From the NCBI RefSeq assembly GCF_000308295.2, contig NZ_HG326653.1:844755-908754 (forward strand): a stretch of 64,000 bases of DNA, in the 5' to 3' direction. This document shows positions 15,411 through 25,510 of the stretch, piece by piece. The notes beneath the pieces were generated by a model. It was not told the origin of the DNA and searched no databases. It saw only the letters and a list, made by a program, of their open reading frames with translations. Position numbers and translations under genes: made by a program. Positions within the stretch are counted from its first letter, which is position 1. The number at the start of each line of letters is the position of its first letter. Origin of the DNA: Afipia birgiae 34632. GTDB lineage: Bacteria; Pseudomonadota; Alphaproteobacteria; Rhizobiales; Xanthobacteraceae.

Positions 15411-17117
15411 TCAGAAAGCATCTTTTCGGCTTTCCCGCTCCATATAGCTCTTTGACAGGTCGATCTTATTCCAATGAACTCTTTCGGAAATCAATCCAAA
15501 GATATCGCCCGACGTGAACTCGGCCTGTTGCTCCGGCTTCTCAAACAGGGACGGCCCGTATTTGGTTGCGATGTCTTGCGGTTTGAAACCGAACAGGTCG
15601 AGAAGTGTCGGCGCAACGGAAAAATGACTGGCATAGCCCCAGTTGGTCTTGGCGCCGGCCGAAAGTCTTTCGCGCAGTCGGGGCTCCTCAGTGATTGCAA
15701 AAAGCGGGACCAGAGCTTCGCGCGGGTCAGCGTTTTTAACGGAGCAGTGCGACAATGCCGTAGTCGACAGATTTTGCCCGTGGTCGGAAGTATAGATGAT
15801 AAGCGTATCATCGAGTGGGACACTGTCGACGAGACGCTTTAGAACGCGGTCCACCGACCATCGTATGGCGTTCCGATACGAGTTGATCAAGGCCTGCCCA
15901 TCGTCGCGGGCGCTCTCGCTCATCGTCGGCCGGAAAATTTGTTGCGTCGATGGATATCCACGGTCGTAAGGGAAATGCGCGCCGTTCTTGATGGCATAAA
16001 CAAACGTCGGCTGATCGGATTTGAGCGTCTCGGCGAGGATGTCGACAAGCCTGTCATCAAGGTCGGGCGGGGCTACCGTCTCTTCGACAGCATTGAATGA
16101 GTCGATCTCCCTCTTTTCCTCGGGCGTCATGAAGTTCTGCAGCTTGGCCGGTCCCCGCAGGAAGGCTGCCTGAGCATCAATGAAGACGGTCCGGAAGCCA
16201 GCGGTCTTTGCATAATCCCAGATTGTCGCGTTGCTCGCGACAGAATGCATCAGATCGGGGCGTGTCGCACCAAATCGCAGCAGTGCATTGGAATAGGAAC
16301 TGCAGTTGCCTCCAGAAGCCGCATGTCCAAAATTGATGATGCGATCTTTCAGGCTGGCGATGTCCGGGGTGTAAGGATTTCCGGGGCGCCAGTCGATGTA
16401 ATCGCCGCGCACACTTTCATCAACCAGTAAAACCACGTGCCGGATTTTTCGACCGTCGGCGCGCCACGTCACCCGCTCACGGGTAGGCGTCGCTTTGGTT
16501 GCGAGCCTTGCACCAGACAAGGCTGCGACGGACAGCGGGGCGAATTGCATCGACATGCCATAGTGTCCGCCGCCGTCCTTTGCATAAATGACCGCGGCGA
16601 AAAGCATGATCGGAAACGCCGGTGCCCACGCAAGATATCGCAACAGTCGTCGCAATGGCGCGCCGGGCCTAACCGATGGCGCCGCAATGACGATAAATCC
16701 GAAGAGGAAAACCAGGGCGCTCCAGGCCATGGCCGAGCCGTAGAACTCGAGGGCACGGCCGAGTTCATGACGCGCAGCCCATAACGATGCGATATCGAAC
16801 ATCGATATTTCCACGCCGGAAACAAGATAGAAGGCAAAACCTGCGGCGCTCGAAAGTGCGATGATCGCCGCCCAAAACGATCTGACCCAGGGATTAACCT
16901 GGAAAGCAGCGATCAGGATGGCGGTGAGGGCGCAGGCCCAGAGCCCGAGATAGACGACAAGCGTGAGCCATCGCCCCTGTTCGATGTATTGGCTGGGCCA
17001 CGTCAAGGCATTTGGATTGGTCACGGCGACAAACACGAAGATGCCGCAGAGTTTGAGCCCGACGATCGCTATTGCTCTCGCGATTCCCGACGTGTGGCTC
17101 GCATGATCCAAACGCAT
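15411..17117 (-). CDS. Membrane sulfatase-fold protein (phosphoethanolamine-transferase-like)
   Basis: 568 residues. About five N-terminal membrane helices (residues 10-185) precede a periplasmic sulfatase/alkaline-phosphatase domain. Visible motifs are VVLLVDESVRGDYIDW (first metal Asp-Glu), GGNCSSYSNALLRFG with Ser/Thr in the nucleophile region, IYTSDHGQNL (metal Asp-His) and GYASHFSVAPTLLDLFG. The layout matches EptA-like lipid A phosphoethanolamine transferases and related sulfatases. It stands alone between two partial tRNA-Arg copies, so it may have arrived on a mobile element. The exact substrate is unknown. Confidence 0.85.
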   Translation of the reverse strand: MRLDHASHTSGIARAIAIVGLKLCGIFVFVAVTNPNALTWPSQYIEQGRWLTLVVYLGLWACALTAILIAAFQVNPWVRSFWAAIIALSSAAGFAFYLVSGVEISMFDIASLWAARHELGRALEFYGSAMAWSALVFLFGFIVIAAPSVRPGAPLRRLLRYLAWAPAFPIMLFAAVIYAKDGGGHYGMSMQFAPLSVAALSGARLATKATPTRERVTWRADGRKIRHVVLLVDESVRGDYIDWRPGNPYTPDIASLKDRIINFGHAASGGNCSSYSNALLRFGATRPDLMHSVASNATIWDYAKTAGFRTVFIDAQAAFLRGPAKLQNFMTPEEKREIDSFNAVEETVAPPDLDDRLVDILAETLKSDQPTFVYAIKNGAHFPYDRGYPSTQQIFRPTMSESARDDGQALINSYRNAIRWSVDRVLKRLVDSVPLDDTLIIYTSDHGQNLSTTALSHCSVKNADPREALVPLFAITEEPRLRERLSAGAKTNWGYASHFSVAPTLLDLFGFKPQDIATKYGPSLFEKPEQQAEFTSGDIFGLISERVHWNKIDLSKSYMERESRKDAF

Positions 17118-17531
17118 AGGCGCTGCTCTCTGTTCTTAGGTTCGGCAGAGCCCAAACAACTGATCTGCTCATGCGTCGCAGTTGTCTGGATCGTGAACTC
17201 GCACAGTTCAAGCAGGAGATATTTCTAGGGTTAAGGTTTTAAAAAATTGAATCGAGATCGACATTCTTCATTGCGATCGAAGGTAAAAAGATACCCTCGC
17301 CACTCGGCGATAGAGATAACTCGGACTAAATCGCGAGTCGTAGGTATTGAGGCACCTCGCGGTTGGCTGCGCGGGCGCGTTCGCCCTGCTGCCTTCTTGG
17401 CGGCAAGAGAAGGTTGCCGCCGCAAGGGTTCGTGAGGATCCGCATCTATACAGCTGAGCTACGGGTGCGTGGCCATCTATGACCCATGCGGGCAACCGCC
17501 CGCACGGGTTTAGGAAGATGCGAGCGGCGGC
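17118..17531. other. Gap with tRNA remnant, no gene
   Basis: About 410 bp between the sulfatase gene and the chemotaxis receptor gene. It includes the second tRNA-Arg remnant (17443-17468). Short frames on both strands lack start signals and similarity. The stretch 17230-17330 is more AT-rich than its surroundings and could carry the sulfatase promoter region or leftover element DNA. Confidence 0.4.
17443..17468 (-). repeat. Second partial tRNA-Arg, 5' end
   Basis: On the minus strand the first 26 bases match the 5' end of tRNA-Arg (GCACCCGTAGCTCAGCTG, then TATAGAT in place of GATAGAG). It breaks off before the anticodon arm and carries base changes, so it is older than the remnant at 15165. 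It supports repeated insertion at this locus. Confidence 0.65.
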
Positions 17532-19673
17532 TCAGGCCGCGCGCACCTGATCGAGGAAGTGGTCGACCTGCTTCTTCAGCTCTTCGCCGCGCCGGCTGAG
17601 TTCGTCCGCCGACGCCAGCATCTGCGTCGAGGCCACACCGGTTTCCTGTGCGGCGGTGCTGACGCTTGCGATGTTGCTGGTGACCCGCGCCGTTCCCCGC
17701 GCAGCCTGCTGCACGTTGTTGGCGATCTCGTTGGTCGCGGCGCCCTGTTGCTCGACCGCGGCTGCGATGGCGGCCGCAATCGACGAGATGCGGTCGATGG
17801 TTTCGCTGATGCCTTTGACCGCGGTCACCGACTCCTGCGTCGCGGCCTGCATGCCGCTGATCTGCTCGCTGATATCGCCGGTCGCCTTCGCGGTCTGCGC
17901 AGCGAGCATCTTCACCTCCTGTGCAACGACCGCAAAGCCCTTGCCGGATTCTCCTGCGCGCGCGGCCTCGATCGTGGCGTTGAGCGCAAGGAGGTTGGTT
18001 TGCCCGGCGATCGTGTTGATAAGCTGGACCACATCGCCGATGCTGTCGGCGGCCTGGGACAGGGCCATGATCCTTGTGTTCGTCACTTCGGCTTGCCGGA
18101 CCGCTTCCGCGGCAACCGTGCTCGACTCGTGCAATTGCCGGGCGATGTCGTTGACCGAAGCCGCCATTTCCTCGGTGGAAGCCGCCACGGACTGAACATT
18201 CGCCGTGGCCTGCTCCGATGCCGCGGCGACCGTGGTGGATTGCCGGGACGTTTCTTCGGAAATCGTCGACATCGACGCCGCCGTCGCCTGCAATTCGGCG
18301 GCCTGCGACGAAACCGAGCCAAGCATGCTGGAGACGTCCGCCTCGAATGTCGACACGAGCTCCTCGATCCGGTGCGTGCGGATCAGGCGGTTCTTTTCAT
18401 CCTGCTTCTGCATCTCCCGGTCGAAACCGAGTTTGGCCTGCATCGCCTGAAGATTGCGCAGGGCGACACCGATCTCGTCGTCGCGTTCGATGAAGACCCG
18501 GTTGTTGAAATGCCCTTGGGCGATACGTGTCATCAGCTCGATGAGCCGGCCTGTCGGGCGGCTGATCGCGCGGATCGTCATCAGGCCGAGCAGGATGCCG
18601 AGAGCGAGCGCCGCGATCAAGGCGCCGGATGCGACCATGATCGAGGTCGTGAAGTTGCTCTGGGCGTTTTCGTATTCGTCCTTTGCGACATCGATCTGCA
18701 GCGCGACGAGCTTTTCCGCGTCCTGCTTGGCGGCTTCAAACAGCGGGTTCACTCTTTCGGTGAGATGCTGTGACAGGTCACCGAACTTGCCGGCCGAGAG
18801 CAAAGCGAGGCCGGGCTTCAGGCCGTCCTCGACATAGCTCCGCCGCTTCTGGCTGTAGCTGTTGGCAATGGCTTGCTCCGCCGCGGTGTGGGAGCTCGAC
18901 ATGAATTTCTCCCAGCTCTTGCCGATCTGGGCGATGTTGTTGCTGACGGTCGTCTCCACGCCTCCGACCGCCTTTTTGGCGAGCCCGTTGGTGGCCGCGC
19001 CGTACAGGGACAGAATATTGCTCTGCATCCGGTCATTGATCGCGAACAGGTGGGCGAGCGGCACGGTCCGGTCGTTGTAGACCTGCTTCAGGTGGGTATT
19101 GGCCTGTTGCGCGGTGACGAGGCCGACCAGGCCGATCGCCAGCATGAATATCGTCAGCGTCGCGACAAGGGTGATCAGCCGTGCGCGCAGCGAGCCGGTA
19201 AACAACGAGAAATGGTCGGCGAATGAACGCTTGCGCAGAATGCCCGCGTCCAGCCGGTAGTTGTCGGCCTTCTTTGCGCGGATCTGGGCGTAGACGGTTT
19301 CGGCTTCGCGCCGCTGGTCGGACTGCAGCTTGGTGCGCACCGACATGTAGCCGGTCACCGCGCCGTTCTCCCAGATCGGAGAAGCGCTCGCCAGCACCCA
19401 GTAATATTCGCCGTTCTTGCGCCGGTTCTTCACCGCGCCGGTCCATGGCTTGCCGCTCTTCAGCGTCGCCCACAGATCACCGAAGCCCTCGGCCGGCATG
19501 TCCGGATGGCGAACAATGTTGTGGGGCTGATTGAGCAATTCGGCTTCGCTAAAACCGCTGACTTCAATGAACTGGTCGTTGACGTACGTGATCTTTCCCT
19601 TGGTGTCGGTCTTGGAGACGATCATCGTCTCGTCGCCAAGCGGATATTCGACGTCAACGACAGGCAGATTCAT
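17532..19673 (-). CDS. Methyl-accepting chemotaxis protein with Aer-type PAS domain
   Basis: 713 residues from the ATG at 19673 ([13 protein letters not shown]); the frame stays open upstream but that part looks non-coding. Residues about 10-130 are an Aer-like PAS domain ([31 protein letters not shown]). Two membrane helices near 185-205 and 365-385 flank a helical sensor. A HAMP domain follows. The signalling domain has the hairpin tip (residues [20 protein letters not shown] are the conserved core). Such receptors sense redox or energy state and signal to CheA/CheW. No che genes are nearby, so it is an orphan receptor. Confidence 0.92.
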   Translation of the reverse strand: MNLPVVDVEYPLGDETMIVSKTDTKGKITYVNDQFIEVSGFSEAELLNQPHNIVRHPDMPAEGFGDLWATLKSGKPWTGAVKNRRKNGEYYWVLASASPIWENGAVTGYMSVRTKLQSDQRREAETVYAQIRAKKADNYRLDAGILRKRSFADHFSLFTGSLRARLITLVATLTIFMLAIGLVGLVTAQQANTHLKQVYNDRTVPLAHLFAINDRMQSNILSLYGAATNGLAKKAVGGVETTVSNNIAQIGKSWEKFMSSSHTAAEQAIANSYSQKRRSYVEDGLKPGLALLSAGKFGDLSQHLTERVNPLFEAAKQDAEKLVALQIDVAKDEYENAQSNFTTSIMVASGALIAALALGILLGLMTIRAISRPTGRLIELMTRIAQGHFNNRVFIERDDEIGVALRNLQAMQAKLGFDREMQKQDEKNRLIRTHRIEELVSTFEADVSSMLGSVSSQAAELQATAASMSTISEETSRQSTTVAAASEQATANVQSVAASTEEMAASVNDIARQLHESSTVAAEAVRQAEVTNTRIMALSQAADSIGDVVQLINTIAGQTNLLALNATIEAARAGESGKGFAVVAQEVKMLAAQTAKATGDISEQISGMQAATQESVTAVKGISETIDRISSIAAAIAAAVEQQGAATNEIANNVQQAARGTARVTSNIASVSTAAQETGVASTQMLASADELSRRGEELKKQVDHFLDQVRAA

Positions 19674-20079
19674 TTTCAAGATCAGAAACTCCGGATCATG
19701 TAGGAGGGGAAAGCAAACCGCTCGTGCGCGACAAGCAATGCGCATGGCAAATGGCGGCGAGGCGGGGTGAAAGCTGGATGCGCCCCTGCGGCCGTTACAG
19801 GCTGTGCGGGAATCAGCGAGGGTCGCAAGATACGCTGCTGAAGGCTCAATTCCCGGCTTCTCTTCTCGTCTGCCCTGCTTCGACCGCAAGGCAAAGTTGC
19901 CTGCAGGATCTTGGCCACGTTCTTGATTCGATTTTTATGATCCAAGACCTAAGATTTGGTTGCGCTCCCGCGCGCCGAGAACGACGCGCGCGGCATTCCG
20001 CGAGCCCGTGGCGAGCAACGGCTGCGCGTGGCTGCAAGCTCACGCGCACCTCAGGGCTTCTACGGAGGCGTTTTGTTCG
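19674..20079. other. Gap upstream of the chemotaxis receptor, no gene
   Basis: About 400 bp between the receptor start and the end of the enoyl-reductase-like gene. Frames here are interrupted or are artefactual upstream extensions of the receptor frame. It should contain the receptor promoter on the minus strand; no clear operator or hairpin was seen. Confidence 0.4.
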
Positions 20080-21261
20080 TCAGGCGGTCTCGACTGCGAA
20101 TTGCAGACCGGCGTGATCGATGAGACGCTTGATCAGGCGGTCGCCCAATGCTGCGCCCGGAGTCCAGATGCCGCCGGCAACGTCCGCGGCGTCGCGCACG
20201 AGACAGACGGCGCATTCGGCTATCATCTTGGAGGTCGAGCCGTAGCCCGGATCGCGATCGCCTTTGACCGACGCGCGGATCTGCCGGCCGTCAAGCGACA
20301 CGCCGACGAACAGGATGTCGTAGAGACCGGTCTCGCGCTCTTCCTTTGAGGGGCCTTCGCCGGGCTTCGGTCCGCCCGGCCCGCCCATTGCGGCATTGGC
20401 GGCGACGATGGCCTTGGCGGTGGCTTCGCCTTTTTCGCCGGGCCCGGCCAGCATCATCTCGTCGTAGACGAAGTCCTGGCCGTAGGGGAAATTCATCAGA
20501 AGATTCGAGCGGTGCACGTTTCGGGTGTTGATCGTCGCCATCACAAACGGCGCGACCCACATGCCGAGTTCGTCATCGTGGAGCGGTTTGTTGCCGGGCG
20601 GCTGCTTCGGGCCCTCGAAGCCCGGCGTCAGCGCGAACGGATTCTTGAGCAGCGGCACAATGCTGAGATCCTTCGCTGCGGCCGCGTAAGTGGCTTTCAG
20701 GCTTGCCGCCGTGCCGCCCGAGAACGTGCCCTTCATCTTGCGCACGCGGCCCTTCACGCGGTGCACAGTCGCGCCGAACTGCTTCTTCGCCGCGCCTTGC
20801 AGAAAGAATACGCCGAGCTCGAACGGAATCGAATCGAACCCGCATGAGAACAGAATGCGGGCGCCGGTGGATTGCGCCTTTGCGTGATGGGCATCGATCA
20901 TCTGGCGCATCCATGCGGGTTCACCGCAGAGATCGAGATAGTCGGTGCCGGAGGCGGCGCAGGCCGCCACAAGCTCGGAGCCGTAAAGCTGATAGGGACC
21001 GACGGTGGTCAAAACCGCCTTGGTCTGGGCGACAAGCGCCTTCAGTGAGGCGGGGTCGCTGGCGTCGGCTTCGATCAGCGGTGTGTCTTTCGGCGCGCGG
21101 ATCTCGTCGCGGACCGCCGCAAGCTTGTCGCGGCTGCGGCCTGCCATCGCCCATGTGAGATTGTTTCCGGGGCCGTAATGCGCGGCGAGATATTCGGCGA
21201 CGAGTCTGCCGGTGAAGCCGCTCGCGCCATAAACAACGACATCGAATTTCGGTTGGGTCAT
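20080..21261 (-). CDS. Trans-acting enoyl reductase / saccharopine dehydrogenase-like protein
   Basis: 393 residues from the ATG at 21261 (MTQPKFDVVVYGASGFTG). The Rossmann motif GASGFTGRLVAEYLA is followed by WAMAGRSRDKL and TTVGPYQLYGSELVAACA, the pattern of saccharopine-dehydrogenase-like and mycobacterial trans-acting enoyl reductases. A membrane-contact region near GVFFLQGAA and a long Gly/Pro loop (GGPGGPKPGEG) are visible. It lies 37 bp after the acyl-CoA ligase gene and is the last gene of a likely three-gene operon with the ligase and a P450. A redox role on a CoA-bound lipid or terpenoid is plausible. Confidence 0.85.
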   Translation of the reverse strand: MTQPKFDVVVYGASGFTGRLVAEYLAAHYGPGNNLTWAMAGRSRDKLAAVRDEIRAPKDTPLIEADASDPASLKALVAQTKAVLTTVGPYQLYGSELVAACAASGTDYLDLCGEPAWMRQMIDAHHAKAQSTGARILFSCGFDSIPFELGVFFLQGAAKKQFGATVHRVKGRVRKMKGTFSGGTAASLKATYAAAAKDLSIVPLLKNPFALTPGFEGPKQPPGNKPLHDDELGMWVAPFVMATINTRNVHRSNLLMNFPYGQDFVYDEMMLAGPGEKGEATAKAIVAANAAMGGPGGPKPGEGPSKEERETGLYDILFVGVSLDGRQIRASVKGDRDPGYGSTSKMIAECAVCLVRDAADVAGGIWTPGAALGDRLIKRLIDHAGLQFAVETA

Positions 21262-21298
21262 CGCGATATCCTCTTTCCGTTCGTCGGGCGCCACCGGG

Positions 21299-22885
21299 TC
21301 ATGCCAGCAATTTTCGCAATTCCGCCTTCGCCACCTTTTCAAGCGTCGAACGCGGCATGTCCTCGACCAGGTGCACTTCGCGCGGCACCTTGAAGTCGGC
21401 CAGCGCGTTCCTGCAGGCGCTCAGAATATCCTGCTGAAGCGTAAGCGGCGCACCGCCGAGCCCGCTCGTCGGAATGACGAACACCACGGGCACTTCGTCC
21501 AGCATCGGATGCTTCTTTGCAACCACCGCTGCTTCGCGCACGCCCGCCACGGTGATGACGACCTGTTCGATCTCGGAGGCCGCGACATTCTCGCCGCCGA
21601 CCTTCAGCATGTCCTTGGCGCGATCGCCGAACCGCAGGAAGCCATTCTCCAGCAGCTTCACGCGGTCGCCGGTGATGAAATAGCCGTGTTCGTCGAAACT
21701 CTCGCGCGTCGCTTTCTCGTTGTGCAGATACTCCTTGAACAACGACAGGCCGGGAACGCCGCGGATCAGAAGATCGCCGGTGCCGCCGACCTGCGTCGGC
21801 GCTCCGTGCTCGTCGACAACGCGAATCTCGTATTCCGGCGCGGCGCGCCCGATGGCGAGCGGAACGTTGGGCTGATGGGGCTCGCCGACAATGCCGTGGG
21901 TGATGGTTTCCGTCATGCCCCACCAGCCGATGGTTTTCACGCCGAAGATGGCGTCGGTCGGCGGCTCGCAGATCGCGCTGCCCCACAGCCGGAAGTGATG
22001 CCTCTTCGGGATCTCGCGCTCCATCAGCGCCTTGACGCAAAACGGCACCAGCGATGTCCAGGTGCTGCGATGCTCCAGCGCTGTCGTCCAAAAGCGGCTT
22101 GCGGAAAAGCGCGGCTGGATCACGGCGGTGCCGCCGACCCACAACGTCGACAGCATCGAGTAGGCCAGCGCATTGGTATGAAACAGCGGCAGATAAATCT
22201 GGTGAATGTCCTCGGGCCGCAGGTCCTGATGCACGGCGTTGATCTTCGCACCCCACAGCGCGTTGGCGTGGGTCCACAACACCGCCTTCGGCCGCGACGT
22301 GGTGCCGGACGTGTATTGCACGCTGCACGATGCGTAAGGATCGGCGGGACGGCGCGGCCGGTCCGCGCTGTTGGCAAACAGCGTCTCGAACGCTTCGCTC
22401 TTCGGCGGCTTGTCTCCCTGCGCGGGTGCGGCGCCGGCGTCGTGGGAAATCACCGCGAGCCAGCGCAGGTTGCGGCAGTTCGCTGCAATCAACTCGGCAT
22501 AGGCTGGTTGCGTGATCGCGGCCACTGCGCCGCAGTGACCGGCGAAGTACTCCATCTCGCCCGGCGCGGAACGGGTATTGGTCGTCACGGCGATGGCGCC
22601 GAGTTCGACACAGGCGAACCACGTGAGCAGCATCTCGATGCAGTTGTCGAGATGGATCAGCACGCAGTCGCCGGGCTTGACTCCGCGTTGCGCGAGGCCC
22701 GCGGCCAGCGCGCCGACGCGTTCGTGGAATTCGCCATAGGTCCATGGACGTGACGGCGCGTCGAACGGCGCCCAGATCGGGAATGGATGGTCGCGCCGTG
22801 TTTCGGCGCGCAGTCGCAGCAGCCACGGCACATCGAGTCCGGCGAAGGGGCCGATATGACCCGGTGCGATGTTGAAATTAGGCAT
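21299..22885 (-). CDS. AMP-dependent acyl-CoA ligase (CaiC/long-chain type)
   Basis: 528 residues from the ATG at 22885 (MPNFNIAPGHIG); the frame upstream is not coding. The adenylation motif is VQYTSGTTSRPKAV, with WWGMTETI as the central motif, and the hinge region is RFGDRAKDMLKVGGENV. The C-terminal catalytic Lys region is close to MPRSTLEKVAKAEL. It activates a carboxylic acid to acyl-CoA through acyl-AMP. Its close spacing to the P450 upstream and the reductase downstream suggests a shared hydrophobic substrate. The substrate cannot be read from sequence. Confidence 0.88.
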   Translation of the reverse strand: MPNFNIAPGHIGPFAGLDVPWLLRLRAETRRDHPFPIWAPFDAPSRPWTYGEFHERVGALAAGLAQRGVKPGDCVLIHLDNCIEMLLTWFACVELGAIAVTTNTRSAPGEMEYFAGHCGAVAAITQPAYAELIAANCRNLRWLAVISHDAGAAPAQGDKPPKSEAFETLFANSADRPRRPADPYASCSVQYTSGTTSRPKAVLWTHANALWGAKINAVHQDLRPEDIHQIYLPLFHTNALAYSMLSTLWVGGTAVIQPRFSASRFWTTALEHRSTWTSLVPFCVKALMEREIPKRHHFRLWGSAICEPPTDAIFGVKTIGWWGMTETITHGIVGEPHQPNVPLAIGRAAPEYEIRVVDEHGAPTQVGGTGDLLIRGVPGLSLFKEYLHNEKATRESFDEHGYFITGDRVKLLENGFLRFGDRAKDMLKVGGENVAASEIEQVVITVAGVREAAVVAKKHPMLDEVPVVFVIPTSGLGGAPLTLQQDILSACRNALADFKVPREVHLVEDMPRSTLEKVAKAELRKLLA

Positions 22886-22977
22886 GTTTTCTCCCGTCCC
22901 GCTTGTCCGCTGCGGGTTGCCAACTGCTTGTCTGACAGGGGGCGCGGAGTCAACGGTTTGGCGGCCCGCGCGGGGCT

Positions 22978-24357
22978 TCAGGTAGCAGTCAAAATTACGC
23001 GCAATCCGTCCCTGGGTTTCGGGATCGGCCACATCTGCCATGCGGGCACATAGCCCGGCTCTAGGGTGACATTGAGGTTCTGCAGGAAATGAAACGCGAA
23101 ACATTTGGCCTGCATGTAGGCGAAGTGAACTCCGATGCACATATGCGCGCCGCCGCTGAACGGGATGAATGCGAAGCGATGGCGTGCGCGCTGCGCTTCG
23201 TCGGTGAAGCGCAGCGGATCGAACGTCTCGGGGTCAGGCCAGTGTTCGCTCATGTGATGGGTGAACAGCGGATTCATGCTGACCAGCGTCCCGGCCGGAA
23301 TATCATAGCCTTTGAAGCTGAAGTCACGCGTCGCGCGGCGCGGGATCGACGGCACCGGCGGCTTCATCCGCATCGCTTCCTTGAACGCCATTTCGGTGAG
23401 CGGCATGGCGTCGAGCTTGTCGAACGGCAGCGGCGCGCCGGGCTCTATTCCGAGCGCGGCGACTTCGTCGCGCAATCGCGTCTGCCACCCAGGATGCGCC
23501 GCGAGCAGCGCCACGAATGACGTGAGTGACGATGTGAGTGTATCGTGCGCCGCCATGATCAGAAAACTCATGTGGTCGACGATATCCTGCGTCGAGAGCA
23601 GCGCGCCGTCCTCATGGGTCGCGTGGCAGAGCTGCGAGAACAAGTCGTCGCCGCCGTTCTCGCGCCGCAGGGGAATCTGCTGCGAGAAATAGGCCACGAT
23701 GCGCTGACGTCCCCTGACGCCGCGCGCCATCTGCGTGCCCGGCCACGGCTGGCGAATCACCGCAACGGAGGCGGCGATCATGTCGACGAAGGCGCGTGTG
23801 ACTTCATCGACTTCGGGGCCGATCCCGGTGCCGAGAAATGAGGTCGCAGCGAGGTCGAGCGTCAGTTGCTTCATCGCCGGATAGAACAGCATCGGGCCGG
23901 GCGCCTCGCGCCATTGATCCACGCGCGCCGCGATACCGGTATCGAGTTGCGCGAGATAATTCTTCATCGGTCCCGACTTGAAGGCGACCGACATGGCGCG
24001 GCGATGCAGGCGGTGTTCCTCGAAATCGAGCAGCATCAGCCCGCGCGGAAACAGCCGGCCGAGGATTGTTTCCCATCCATTGGTCGAGGAGAACAGCTTG
24101 GTCTGGTCGAGCAGCATGAATTCATTGGCTTCAGGCCCGAGCAGCGACACGCTTGTTTCGCCGAGAACCCGCGAGCGATAGATCAGGCCGTATTTCCGCG
24201 CCATCGCATCGGCTTCGCCTTTCGGATCGGCGAGAACATTGAGCGTTCGTCCGACAAACGGCCAGCCTTCGTCGCCGGGAATGTGGGCAAGTTTGCTGCG
24301 GTCCACCATGACAGGCGGCTTGACCGCGACCGGTGATGTCAGGCTTTGCATCGACAT
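22978..24357 (-). CDS. Cytochrome P450
   Basis: 459 residues. The I-helix oxygen motif is AAHDTLTSS (about residue 272), the ExxR motif is KEAMR (about 331), and the heme Cys sits in FSGGAHMCIG (about 402). The N-terminus has no membrane anchor, so it is soluble. It resembles the CYP51/CYP120-like branch (the PIPKPRDGLRV end and HRRAMSVAF segment). It is the first gene of the minus-strand set P450 - acyl-CoA ligase - enoyl-reductase-like. No ferredoxin or reductase gene is adjacent, so electron partners must be elsewhere. Confidence 0.92.
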   Translation of the reverse strand: MSMQSLTSPVAVKPPVMVDRSKLAHIPGDEGWPFVGRTLNVLADPKGEADAMARKYGLIYRSRVLGETSVSLLGPEANEFMLLDQTKLFSSTNGWETILGRLFPRGLMLLDFEEHRLHRRAMSVAFKSGPMKNYLAQLDTGIAARVDQWREAPGPMLFYPAMKQLTLDLAATSFLGTGIGPEVDEVTRAFVDMIAASVAVIRQPWPGTQMARGVRGRQRIVAYFSQQIPLRRENGGDDLFSQLCHATHEDGALLSTQDIVDHMSFLIMAAHDTLTSSLTSFVALLAAHPGWQTRLRDEVAALGIEPGAPLPFDKLDAMPLTEMAFKEAMRMKPPVPSIPRRATRDFSFKGYDIPAGTLVSMNPLFTHHMSEHWPDPETFDPLRFTDEAQRARHRFAFIPFSGGAHMCIGVHFAYMQAKCFAFHFLQNLNVTLEPGYVPAWQMWPIPKPRDGLRVILTAT

Positions 24358-24487
24358 GAGCGTTCCCCGGAGTGGCTGCCGGAATTATCGCCGAGTTGGC
24401 GGATACCGACAACTCCGATCGCGGCTGGATCGGGGAGTTGTGATGGTGCGGTGCATTGAATCTTTGAGCCCGGAAAACGCCGGCAGA

Positions 24488-25402
24488 TTAGGCGAAATCC
24501 GCTGCCGCTTTCGCCAGGGCCTCGATGCGTTTGCGGAATGATCGCGGCGATTCTGCAAACACCCGGCCGGCCAGCGACCGCGCGCGGTCGAGGTGAAATT
24601 GCCGCCGGCTTTCGATCGGCGGCGTCAGGCGCGAGCGCCAGTGAGCCAATGGTTGTCTCGGTTGCGTCAACAGGCCGAGAGCGACGAGATCGTTGCTCCT
24701 GCCGAGTTGCAGACGCACCTTTTGCACCTCGTCGATAAAGGCATGCCACACCTTCGGCCACAGCGGCGCTATGAGGTCCAGCTGGTAGCGGAATGTCACG
24801 ACGGCCTTGCGAAAATCATGAATGTCCTCGGGATCGGCATCCTCCCATTTGCGCGGAAGACGGCGCCGGGCGCGGCGATAGGATTGTGCGAGCGCCGTAA
24901 CGATGTCGTCAAAGGAGATGCTTTCAAGCGGCCAGTTTGTTACGCAGACCGATGCTCGCGCAAGGCCGTCGTGCAGGCGCTGAATGGCCTCCGCATGAAG
25001 CTGTGCGGCTTCGGATGCCGCTCGTGCCTCCTGCAGCCGCCGGGTGAGGGTTGTCTCGGTTCGCTTCGACAGCGGGGGTGTCTCGGCCTCCCTCGGCTTT
25101 GCAATGTCGGCCAGCGCATCGAGAGCGGTCTGTGCATCGCGGCTGCGGCCAAACTCGCGGGCGAGGAGCCGCACCTCGTGGCGCAAAGTCACGGACTCGT
25201 CACCGACCGGATCCTTCAGCAGCCGCAACAAGGCCTGCCAGCGTTTAAGCGCGACGCGAAGGTCATGAATGGCCGTGCTGGGATCACCGCCATTGAGCCG
25301 TTCCTGGATCTGGTCTTGCGCGGCCCGGGCCGTTGCCAGGATATCATCCGCGACCTGACGCAGCGAATGCGCAACCGGCGGAGCTTGTGGGCCGTGCATC
25401 AT
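24488..25402 (-). CDS. CHAD domain protein
   Basis: 304 residues, all helical, with two repeats of the CHAD pattern: IHDLRVALKRWQALLRL and FGRSRDAQTALDAL in the first half, IHDFRKAVVTFRYQLDLI and LGRSNDLVALGLL in the second. Conserved His and Arg/Lys residues are those known to bind polyphosphate. No CYTH domain is fused to it and no polyphosphate kinase is adjacent. Likely associates with polyphosphate granules or another polyanion. Confidence 0.85.
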   Translation of the reverse strand: MMHGPQAPPVAHSLRQVADDILATARAAQDQIQERLNGGDPSTAIHDLRVALKRWQALLRLLKDPVGDESVTLRHEVRLLAREFGRSRDAQTALDALADIAKPREAETPPLSKRTETTLTRRLQEARAASEAAQLHAEAIQRLHDGLARASVCVTNWPLESISFDDIVTALAQSYRRARRRLPRKWEDADPEDIHDFRKAVVTFRYQLDLIAPLWPKVWHAFIDEVQKVRLQLGRSNDLVALGLLTQPRQPLAHWRSRLTPPIESRRQFHLDRARSLAGRVFAESPRSFRKRIEALAKAAADFA

Positions 25403-25510
25403 CGACGTCTGTCCAGAACCATTCGCGCAAGATTATGGGTTCTACGCGGCGGTGGAAAGTCTCCATCCAGTTATACCGCGAATGCGGGATGCTGCCCTTC
25501 GGCAAACGGA

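Noticed and set aside
17559..18773. A 404-residue plus-strand frame opposite the chemotaxis receptor
   Set aside because: It is antisense to a clear PAS-HAMP-MCP gene and has the His/Arg/Asp-rich composition typical of reverse-frame shadows in high-GC DNA.
21371..22753. A 460-residue plus-strand frame
   Set aside because: Antisense to the acyl-CoA ligase with its TSGTT motif; no motifs of its own.
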